DNA of 64,000 nucleotides from Caldilineaceae bacterium (GTDB lineage Bacteria; Chloroflexota; Anaerolineae; Caldilineales; Caldilineaceae), in NCBI GenBank assembly GCA_020634755.1, contig JACKBC010000011.1, positions 1-64,000 on the forward strand, given 5' to 3'. Each line of letters opens with the position of its first letter. Within the stretch, counting starts at the first letter, position 1. Shown piece after piece: positions 37,085 to 46,600 of this stretch. The notes under the pieces are model-generated. The model did not search any database and was not told where the DNA came from. It was given only the letters and a program-made list of their open reading frames with translations. The position numbers and the translations under genes are program-made.

Positions 37085-38259
37085 GGTGGGAACATGAAAG
37101 CTTGACCGCATCTGCCTCCGATTTGCACATGGATGGCGTCTCTTTGCGCGCGTTGGCTGCTGAATACAATACACCGCTCTTTGTCTATAGTCGCGCCACG
37201 GTGCAGCGCCAGCTGCGTCGCGTGCAAGACGTTTTGGCCGCCGCCGTGGACCGCAGCCAGATCTACTATGCCATGAAGGCCAACCGCCACCCCGGCGTGC
37301 TGCGCGCCGTGCGCGAGACGCCGGGCGTGGGCATCGACGCCTGTTCGCCTGCCGAAGTGGCGTTGGCGCTGGCCAGCGGCTTTGCCCAAACTGAAATCTC
37401 GTTCAACGCCGGCATGCTCTCCGATCGCGACCTGGCGCGGCTGGCCCAACAGGACGTCCACTGCACGCTGGATTCGTTCTCGGCGCTGCGGCGCTATGGC
37501 CAGGTGGCCGCGCCGGGTGCGACCGTGGGCCTGCGCTTTGACCCGGGCGTAGTGGCCGCCTATCGCCAAAACCCCATGGCCGGCTATGGCGCCAAATTTG
37601 GCTTTGACGTGGCCAACGGCGGGGCCGCATTGGATGCAGCTCATGCCGCCGGTCTGCGCGTGGATACCATTCACATGCATATTGGCTGGGGCATTCCGGC
37701 CACCGCCGGCCCGCTAATGGATGCGGCTTTTGGCCAACTGGCGCAGCTGGCCGCGCAGATGCCGGATCTGCGCCAGATCAACGTGGGGGGTGGGCTGGGC
37801 GGGCGCTTCCAGCCGGAGGATGAACCGCTGGCGCTGGAGATGTGGGCCGAGCTGATCCGCCGCCACTTTGGCCGCTTGGGGCTGACCGTGGCCTGCGAGC
37901 CGGGCACCTTTGTGGCCGCCCCGGCTGGCGTGCTGCTTTTGGAAGTGAACACGGTGGAGACGCGGCGCGGCATCCACTGGCTGGGCGTGGACGGCGGTTT
38001 CCCCATTGCGCCCTGCCCGGCGCTTTACGACCTGCCACTGACGGTGGCCGCGCTAGCCCAGCCGCTGGCCGCGCCCGTGGCCAGTTACCACGTGGCTGGC
38101 CACATCAACGAAGGCAGCGACATCTGGGCCCGCCACCAGCCCCTGCCCGCCATCCGCGAAGGCGATCTGCTGGCGCTGCTGCCCGCCGGCGCCTACACCA
38201 GTAGCATGGCCAGCCGCCATTGCCTGCGCGGGGAATTCAGCGAAGTGATGGCTGGATGA
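37075..38259 (+). CDS. fold-type III PLP decarboxylase (LysA/ornithine decarboxylase family)
   Basis: The product is 394 aa; ATG at 37075 follows CAGGAAA by 7 bases. The N-terminal alanine-racemase-like TIM barrel has the Schiff-base lysine Lys68 in YYAMKAN, the His-containing strand HMHIGWG at 200-206, NVGGGLG at 236-242 and the phosphate-contacting EPGTFVAAPAG. The C-terminal beta domain ends with GAYTSSMAS, where Tyr374 is the conserved PLP-site tyrosine. The usual CESGD loop reads INEGSD (344-349): the cysteine donated to the partner active site is Asn345, though Glu346 and Asp349 remain. Substrate is therefore uncertain; diaminopimelate, ornithine/lysine or a carrier-bound amino acid are options. 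It is a stand-alone gene, with a repeat element 14 bases after the stop. Confidence 0.85.
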   Translation: MPHWWEHESLTASASDLHMDGVSLRALAAEYNTPLFVYSRATVQRQLRRVQDVLAAAVDRSQIYYAMKANRHPGVLRAVRETPGVGIDACSPAEVALALASGFAQTEISFNAGMLSDRDLARLAQQDVHCTLDSFSALRRYGQVAAPGATVGLRFDPGVVAAYRQNPMAGYGAKFGFDVANGGAALDAAHAAGLRVDTIHMHIGWGIPATAGPLMDAAFGQLAQLAAQMPDLRQINVGGGLGGRFQPEDEPLALEMWAELIRRHFGRLGLTVACEPGTFVAAPAGVLLLEVNTVETRRGIHWLGVDGGFPIAPCPALYDLPLTVAALAQPLAAPVASYHVAGHINEGSDIWARHQPLPAIREGDLLALLPAGAYTSSMASRHCLRGEFSEVMAG

Positions 38260-38273
38260 AAAGAGGGGGAGGA

Positions 38274-38493
38274 TCCACAGATTGCACTGATTACACAGAC
38301 TTTGGACTTGGGATAACAAGAATTGGATGGTCACAAGAAGCACAAAAGACGTAATAGATAGGCTGGGTGTAGGCAGAGTTGACCCCGTTAGCCATATTCC
38401 GGGAATGGCCCAAAACGTTCAACAAGGAGCTTATGTTCTGTGGGCCATTCCCGGAATATTCACTATCCCAAAAATCTTTTAAATCTGTGGATA
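38274..38493. repeat. composite inverted repeat with ATTCCGGGAAT core
   Basis: A TCCACAGATT segment at the left end and its inverse AATCTGTGGA at the right end (about 38484) flank an inner inverted repeat of about 18-20 bp (38394-38412 with 38442-38462, ATATTCCGGGAATGGCCCA). The same plan occurs at 43319-43495, and the inner arm resembles that at 26574. It fills the spacer between the decarboxylase gene and the broken NACHT gene. Confidence 0.55.
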
Positions 38494-38501
38494 AACTTCC
38501 C

Positions 38502-41500
38502 CTATCTCTGTCGTTCCTCCGGCGCCGCGGCCAGACGCAGCAGCGCCCCGTACGCCGCATCGCGCACCTGGGCGTCCGCATCCTCCTGCATGAGGCGCGC
38601 CAGCCGGTTGAAAACCACCGAATCGTCGAACAATGGCTCGTATTCACCCAGTATGGTGGCCGCTTGTTTGCGTACGGCGGCACCGGTTCGCGGCAGGTGA
38701 TACCAGGGCTGGGTGGCGTAGTCCAGCGCTTCTATACAAACGGATACCGCATGGTCGCTGAGGCCTCGATCGCGGTCATTGACAAAAAGCGCGGCTACGG
38801 TCAGCCGATTGGGCCAGCTCTCTTCGCCGCGCATATCGTCCAGCAGCCCGCGCAGCTTGGGCAGCGCTTCGGCTGGCGGACCGCCGGGCATGGCGGTTAG
38901 CGCCATGACGGCTCCAAAGCGGGCTGGCCAAGCGGGTGAATCCAGCATGGCGACCACCTTTTCATAAAGCTTCCGATTGTTGCATAAACGTGGCGCCAAT
39001 ACCTGGCTATATTCACGCCGCGCCACTTCATTATCCCACCTGTCGCCTGTTCGCGGATCAAATTCGGTCTGGCCCCCCAGCCATTCTGCAAACATTATTT
39101 CTTCATCAGGAGTGGCATAACCTAAAAGCGCTCCGATGGCGTCACTGCGCACACTCCAGTTTTCGTCGTCGAGTTTATTGGTGATGGCCTCTTTGGTGGC
39201 GTTGTCGGCGTTGACCAGGCTGGCCAGGGCGTTGACGGCGGCACTGCGCACAGAGATGGAGTCGTCGTCGAGTTTATTGGTGATGGCCTCTTTGGTGGCG
39301 TTGTCGGCGTTGACCAGGCTGGCCAGGGCGTTGACGGCGGCACTGCGCACATCAAAGAATGAGTCGTCGAGTTTATTGGTGATGGCCTCTTTGGTGGCGT
39401 TGTCGGCGTTGACCAGGCTGGCCAGGGCGTTGACGGCGGCACTGCGCACACTCCAGTTTTCGTCGTCGAGTTTATTGGTGATGGCCTCTTTGGTGGCGTT
39501 GTCGGCGTTGACCAGGCTGGCCAGGGCGTTGACGGCGGCACTGCGCACATCATTGTCAGAGTCGTCGAGTTTATTGGTGATGGCCTCTTTGGTGGCGTTG
39601 TCGGCGTTGACCAGGCTGGCCAGGGCGTTGACGGCGGCACTGCGCACAGAGATGGAGTCGTCGTCGAGTTTATTGGTGATGGCCTCTTTGGTGGCGTTGT
39701 CGGCGTTGACCAGGCTGGCCAGGGCATTGATGGCGGCACTGCGCACATTGTAGTGGGAGTCGTCGAGTTTAAGGGTGATGGCGCGTTTGGTGTCGGGGTC
39801 GTCGTTGACCAGGCTGGCCAGGGCATTGATGGCGGCACGGCGCACATCTTCGTCCGAGTCGTCGAGTTTAAGGGTGATGGCGCGTTTGGTGTCGGGGTCG
39901 TCGTTGACCAGGCTGGCCAGGGCATTGATGGCGGCACGGCGCACATCTTCGTCAGAGTCGTCGAGTTTAAGGGTGATGGCGCGTTTGGTGTCGGGGTCGT
40001 CGTTGACCAGGCTGGCCAGGGCATTGATGGCGGCACGGCGCACATAGCCATATTGGTCATTGGGGTCATCGAGTTTAAGGGTGATGGCGTTTGGTGTCGG
40101 GGTCGTCGTTGACCAGGCTGGCCAGGGCATTGATGGCGGCACGGCGCACATAGCCATATTGGTCATTGGGGTCGTCGAGTTTAAGGGTGATGGCGCGTTT
40201 GGTGGCGTTGTCGTCGTTGACCAGGCTGGCCAGGGCATTGATGGCGGCACTGCGCACATCTTCGTCAGAGTCGTCGAGTTTAAGGGTGATGGCGTGCTTG
40301 GTGGCGTTGTCGTCGTTGACCAGGCTGGCCAGGGCATTGATGGCGGCACTGCGCACATAGCCAATTGGTCATTGGGGTCGTTGAGTTTTTGGGCGATGGC
40401 GCTGCGCAGCTCTTTAGGCTCTCCTCATTCAGTAACGATTTGACGTTATTGAGAATTGGTTGGTAAAGTGCGGAATCCTCTAACCTTCAATCAGCAACCG
40501 GAGCGCGGTTTCCTGCCCAATGCGCCAAATGGACGAGGGCGGTGAGGGCTGCATTTTGCAGCGTGGAATGGGGCTATTGTACAGCCGCGCAATCCTCGCA
40601 TAGAGTTCATCCAACACAGTGGGGCAAGCCCCACGTCATCGGCCATGGCCGCCGCAGCCAAAGGGCATCGCGGTGCAATATCTCTTCATACTTGCTTTCG
40701 GCGTCTAAAATTCGCTTAACAAACTTGCTCACTTGGTTGCGTCGCTGCTCGCCCACGCTCAGGTGCCCAGTGCAGAGCCGAATAGGCTGCGCCAGCGCGC
40801 TGGCAGGTGCGGCTGTAAAATCTCCCAACGTTCGTCAAGCGAGTGGCGGGCCAGGCGCGGCCGGCAAAATATTCCTGAAAGGTTAGGTGCAGAAAGCCAA
40901 AGGCGTTGCGCCTGCGTTCGGCCAGCAGCCCGGCAATGGCGCGCATGTCGTGCAAAAGGCGTCAGCGTTGTGCCGCGCCTCGTCGCGTTCTTTGGCCGAG
41001 GCCTCCGCTAGTGTCTTGTGGCTATCATATTGCAGGCAGATACTGATCAGCGCTTCTTCCAAGTCATGTCGGGTGGCCGTGCCCGCCGATCGGTTTATTT
41101 GCAGCCAGAGCGCCAGCTCCATAAGGTGGTTGAGAGCGCGGTGGGGTCAAAGCGTGGTACGGCCAACTGGCGGGCGCCGTGGCTGCGCTGCTGCGCCCGG
41201 TTGTTGATCAGCGTGCGCACGTAGCTGGCATAAAGTTCGACGCGGCGGTCGGGCAGCTTGCCCACCGGCGGCGCAAAATGGCCAGCATGGTCAGCAGCAG
41301 CGGGTTGGCGGCCAACTGCTCCACCGACGGGTTAGTGCGCACGTCGCCCAGCAGGTTGGCTTCTTCCACTTTAGCCGCGCAGCGCCGTGGGCGTCGCGCG
41401 CCCGCCGCCCACACCTCAAAGCGCGGCACCACTGTCTGGCAAACTGTTCAATCTCCGGCGGGCCAAAGTCGAGCACCGTCATGTGGGGCAGGCTGCCGTC

Positions 41501-43140
41501 CAGCGATGCCTCGCGGTAGCCCACCACGCAGCTGGTCAGCACAATGCGGTTGCCTGGCGCAGCACCTGCTTTATCAAACTTTCGGCCTGCTGCGACCTGC
41601 TGCCGCGAGGAGTCTCCAGCACCTCGTCCAGCCCGTCCAGCAGCAGCAGCGCCCGCCCGCTCTGCAGCGCCTGGGCAAGAGGGGCGCCAATCCGGGCAGG
41701 CTGCGCCACTGTTCGTAATAGATGCTGAGAAAGTCGGCCAGCGCCAGCCCGCTTTGATTGCGCTGCCGATAGTCGTCATAGGCGGCCAGCGGCACAAAGA
41801 TGGGCAGCACGTCGCCCACCTCTTTATCGGCGTGGGTCAGCGCCAGATAGTGCAGCAGCGTGCTCTTACCGGCGCCGGGGTCGCCCAGAATCACCAGCCC
41901 GCGCTGAGCGGGTCGTTCATGGTCTCGGAAATGGCGCTCTTTGTGTTTGAGCTCATCTCGCCGCTGCGCCGCCGTGCCCGCCAGCGCTCCAGACGCAGCG
42001 TGTCCAGATAGGACCCAATCTCTTCGCTTTTTCCTTCGCCCTGCATTTCCAACATAATGCGACGTTCTTCGGCGCTGTAGGTATCGGCCGCCTCAGGTAC
42101 GTCGGCAATGGTCTTTAGCTCCACGTAGACGTCGGCCAGCTTAAGCGCCAGCGCCTTTCCCAAAGGCGTAATCCCGCGGAAGGTGAGCATTTCAAACTGG
42201 TCGATCAGCGTTTGTCGGTAGTTGCGCTCCAGTTCGGCCAGTTCGGCGTGGCTTAGCATATTCTGACGGTTGGTTAGCCACGCATCAATTCCTCCATGAG
42301 TGTTTATCTGATGCGCCAAATCGAAAATTCGGGTGCTACACCTTCATGAAATGTAATGCCGTTGCCTATAAGAACATTGCGGGCGTTGTCACCAATATCT
42401 GCATCAACATTTGTACCGATAAATTTACTTAAATCGGGCCGAGTAATCACAGCAGCTACGTCGAAATACGCGAGTTGCTGTTTGCCTAATTCTTGAGGAA
42501 GATCCTGAAGTATGGTTAGAATGGCGCGTGCAGATCCACGGCTGTGACCTGCCCATCCACTACCGAATCAGCTACGGCGTTGAGCCGCTCGAGCTGGCCC
42601 AACGAGCGCCGCGCTAGCCGCACCTCCTGCTGCTGCAAGCGGGTCAGCGCCCATGGTCCGGCCACCGGCGCAACACGCCAATCTTCAGCGGCTCTTGCAG
42701 AGCGGCTCTTCGGCCGCCGCCAGGTAAAGGCGCCCACCATGTCCTGCACCAGCGCTTCAAAATCGGGCTTGCCCCATCGCCACAGCCAGCCCCGCCGCTT
42801 CAAATTCCTCTTGCAGCAGGGCGTAGTCCAGCGTCATATCGGCCGTGGGCGCCAGCAGCTTGCGAAACTCGCCCAGCACCACAGGCTCCAGCAGCGGGCG
42901 CCGTAGTTTTTCCACAGATCGGCATACACCTCATTTTCCGGGAGCAGCACCGGCCAATCTTTGACCGCGGCCAGAATGGCCTGCGTGGTGGTTTTGCAGC
43001 GCCTCCGTGCGCTCATCGGAAAACGCGTTGCGCACGCTGCGCCCGGCCGCTGATCAGCCCTGAGGTCAACTGGGCGCTCAGGTCGCCCAGCGTTGCTGGC
43101 TGCGCCAATCAGAAACGTTTGCAGTTCCGGTGGCAGGGGA
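38502..43140 (-). pseudogene. frameshifted NACHT-HEAT repeat STAND NTPase
   Basis: Read right to left, consecutive frames spell one large protein. An N-terminal helical region (LPPELQTFLIGAA near 43130; DWPVLLPENEVYADLWKNY near 42930) leads to a linker reading IGDNARNVLIGNGI near 42370. The NACHT ATPase follows, with Walker A GDPGAGKST near 41875, Walker B LLLLDGLDE near 41640, and the C-terminal motif FLHLTFQEYFAGRA near 40880. A 12-unit HEAT array and a further HEAT-like C-terminus end at 38502. I count at least ten frame changes, for example near 41905, 41683, 41563, 41270, 41123, 40958, 40855 and 40087. Most are one-base losses and those in the array are two-base losses; few in-frame nonsense changes are seen. 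The start codon is not identifiable, and a dispersed repeat abuts the 5' end. Bacterial NACHT proteins include phage-defence sensors. Intact neighbours argue against general sequencing error, but a local assembly fault is not excluded. Confidence 0.8.
39145..40370 (-). repeat. 12 near-identical 99-bp HEAT units with a variable tetrad
   Basis: Each unit encodes 33 residues, VR(S/R)AA(I/V)NALASLVN followed by (A/D)D(N/P)(A/D)TK and AIT(N/L)KLDD, then a four-residue slot. From N to C the slots read SDED, PNDQYGY, PNDQYGY, SDED, SDED, SHYN, DSIS, SDND, ENWS, SFFD, DSIS, ENWS. Two subtypes are block-ordered: NDDPDTKR/TLK units precede NADNATKE/TNK units. Two units have a PNDQYGY slot that is three residues longer. 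Part of a further unit lies upstream. Confidence 0.85.
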
Positions 43141-43318
43141 GAAGAGATCCAAAATTTTGTGTCCTTGTGTCTTTTACTTCGACTTCACTCAGCACAAGTG
43201 TGGCGATTGTGGCGGTTTGGGCAAGTTGGGAAACTTGCCTACAGATTTTAGCATGGGGTGTACGCAACCGCAACAGGCAATTTTAAGCGGCTGCACGGTG
43301 AGAACAGCTGGTTTTGAA

Positions 43319-43495
43319 CCACAGATTTCACAGATTTACACAGATTTTGTCTTTCCCAAAGGAAAAATGGCTCTTCAGGAATCAAGGGTCAACGCACTGC
43401 CGTCAAAATAATCCCGGAATCTCAAAGATTCCGGGATTATTTTGACTTCACCACCCGAAATCCAGTTGAATCGGAAAAATCTGTGAAATCTGTGG
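43319..43495. repeat. composite element: CACAGATTT ends around a 21-bp hairpin
   Basis: Perfect 19-bp inverted ends (43319-43337 with 43477-43495, CCACAGATTTCACAGATTT) enclose a perfect 21-bp stem with a CAA loop (43402-43422 with 43426-43446, core AATCCCGGAATCT). The surrounding gene-free stretch 43141-43633 also has TTCGACTTCACTCAGCACAAG-like repeat sequence near 43179 and no convincing ORF. Confidence 0.65.
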
Positions 43496-43633
43496 ATATA
43501 CTGATTTGCCAACCCTGTCGAATTTTTGTCAAAAAAGCGCTGGTGTGCGCGGGTGCGCTCTGCTAATGTTGGCTATGGATGAACAATTCGGGTCCATCCT
43601 TGTCCATTCAACCCAACATTCTGGAGCAACTTT

Positions 43634-46600
43634 ATGCGCAAAATCCCCCTTTCTTTTCACGCTTTGTTCACGCTAGCCGTGCTGCTGGCGGGTCTGCTGC
43701 TGGCGGGCGGCGGGCTCTATCACGTTCTGTGGGCCGCGCCGGCCGATGCCGTGGTGGGCGACGGCACGTCGGCCAGCTGCGATTCCAATGCGCTGGCGGC
43801 GGCCATTGCCAACGGCGGCGTGGTCACCTTTAACTGTGGCGCCAGTCCGCACACGATTATCGCCGACACCTATGTGATCAATGACAATATCGACATTGAC
43901 GGCGGCAACCTGATTACGCTGGACGGTGAAGGTCTGCGTCAGCTCTTCTTGGTGCAGGAGGGCGGCAGCCTGACCCTACGCAATATCATTCTGCAGAACG
44001 GCTTTGGCAGCAGCGGACCGGGCGGCGCGGTCTGGAACTTTGGCACGCTGCTGATCCAAAACAGCACGCTGCGCCAAAACGGCACCGATACGGTGCTGGC
44101 CGGTGGTGCGCTGGCCAACGACACCAACGGCGTCATGACCATTGAGAGCAGCACGCTGGAGGCCAACAGCGCGGCCGATGGCGCCGCCATCTATACGCGC
44201 GGTCAGGCGCTAACCATCCTCAACAGCCAGCTTTTGAACAATTACACCCGCGACAATGGCGGCTTTTATGGCGGCGGCGTCATCTTGCAGGAGATCAACC
44301 CAGACGGGCTGGTCATCATCAAAGACAGTACGCTGCAAGGCAACCAGTCCAACCCCAATGGTTCGGTGGGCGGCGCCATCTCAATTTTGAGCGGCCAACT
44401 GTCGCTGGAAGGTTCAACGGTGGCCAACAATATGGGCTATGGCGGTGGCGGCGCCATCTATCTGGCCCAGGGCGTGACCGCCGCCATCCACACCAGCACC
44501 CTTTCCGACAACCAGACGCTGCCCGCCGACGGCTCCAACCGCTATCAGGGCGGCGCCATTCTCAACCACGGGACGCTGCTTGTTGACGATAGCACCATCC
44601 GCAACAACCGCGCCATCGATGGCGGCGGCATCTTTAGCGGCGGCCAGGACAGCAGCCTCACCCTTTCTCGCTCAACGGTGGTGGATAACGTGGTGAGCGG
44701 CGGCGGCGGTGGGCTTTTGCTCTCCGCCGGCGAAAACGTCATCGACAACAGCACCATCACCGGCAACAGCGCCGACATTGGTGGCGGCATCCGCAGCGAC
44801 ATCGCTATGGGCTCGGGCGCGGCCACGCTGCTGCACGTGACGCTCTTTAACAACAGCGCCGCCACCACCGGCGCCACCCTTTACACAGACAATGGATTGC
44901 AGCCGGTGGCCATCAGCAACTCCATTCTGGCCAACGCCCAGGTGAACGCCAATTGTACCAGCAGCGCTGGGCTCACGTCGGGCGGTTACAACGTGGCTGA
45001 TGATGACAGCTGCGGGCTGACCGCCATCGGCGATCAGCAGAATGTGGACCCGCAGCTGGGCCCGCTGGCCAACAACGGTGGCCCCACCTTGACCCATCTG
45101 CCCGCCGCCAACAGCCCGGTGCTCGACACGATTCCTGACGGCTGCGCGGCCACCGATCAGCGGGGCGTGGCGCGGCCCCAGGGCGCGGGCTGCGACAGCG
45201 GCGCCGTGGAGGTGGAGGTGGCGACGCCCACGGCCACGCCCGTGCCTGGCGCCTTGCAGCTCACGGTGGACGTGGCGGCCCAACGCAAGCCCATTAGCGA
45301 CAACATTTACGGCCTGCACTATGCCGTGGATGACGCATTTGCCCGCGAAATCGCGCTGCCGCTGCGCCGCTGGGGCGGCAACGACAAGACGCGCTACAAC
45401 TGGCAGATCAACGCCACCAACCACGCGTCCGACTGGTACTATCACAACAACCTAAACTTCGACGCTATTACGGGCAATGAGATCACGGCGGATGAATGGG
45501 CGGCGCGCAACCACGCCACCGGCGCGGCTTCACTGATCACGCTGCCCATGACGGGCTACGTGGCCAAGGATCGCAACCAAAACACCTGCGGCTACTCTGT
45601 GGCCAAATATGGCGCCCAGGATGACGTGGACGACGAGGACGGCTTCCCCGATTGCGGCAACGGGCTGCGCAACGGCGCGCCCATCCAGGGCAATGCCCAG
45701 GACACCAGCGTTGTGGCCGATGAGAATTTTGTGGCGGCGTGGGTGCAGCATCTACAGCAGAACGCGGCCGCCAACGGCCCGGTCGACTTTTATGCGCTGG
45801 ACAATGAGCCGGACATCTGGTTTGAAACGCATCACGACATTGTGCCCGTGGGCTGGAAATATGATGAGTTCCGCGACCGCAGCCAGCGTTACGCCGCCGC
45901 GGTCAAAGCAACCGACCCCAATGCGCAGATTCTGGGGCCGGTGGTCAGCGGCTGGACCTACTACTGGCACGGTGCGTACGACGGCCAGCGCCAAGATTGG
46001 GAGACGCCGGATGACCGCAACGCCCACGGCGGTACGCCCTTTGTGCAGTGGTATTTGCAGCAGATGGCGGCCTACGAGCAGGCCAACGGCGTGCGTCTGC
46101 TCGACTATCTGGATCTGCATTACTATCCGCAGAATGGCGTGGATCTGCGCGACGCCGGCGATGCCAACGTGCAGGCGCTGCGGCTGCGCGCCACGCGCTC
46201 GCTGTGGGACCCGACTTATGTAGACGAGAGCTGGATCAAGGATGCCGGTCCCGATGGCGGCATTGTGCGGCTGATCCCGCGCATGCACGAATGGGTGGAC
46301 CAGAACTACCCGGGCACCAAGCTGGCCATTACCGAGTACAACTTTGGCGGGTTGGAGCATATTAACGGTGCGCTGGCCCAGGCCGACGTGTTGGGCATCT
46401 TTGGTCGCGAGGGCGTGGATTTGGCCACGCTCTTTGATTCGCCGTACAGCGACGGCGCCTTTACGCCCAGCAGCCCGGGCGCGTATGCCTTCCGCGTCTA
46501 TCGCAACTACGACGGCGCCGGCAGTCGCTTTGGCGACGTCAGCGTGCAGGCCGCCAGCAGCGACCAGAGCCAACTGTCCATCTACGCGGCCCAGCGCAGC

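Noticed and set aside
39136..40112. Plus-strand open frames and CRISPR-like periodicity across the 99-bp repeats
   Set aside because: The period is coding (33 codons of HEAT on the minus strand), units are contiguous without spacers, and no cas genes are near.
43130..43411. 93-codon plus-strand ORF beside the broken NACHT gene
   Set aside because: It runs through dispersed repeat sequence (TTCGACTTCACTCAGCACAAG and CACAGATTT types) and has no ribosome site or domain.
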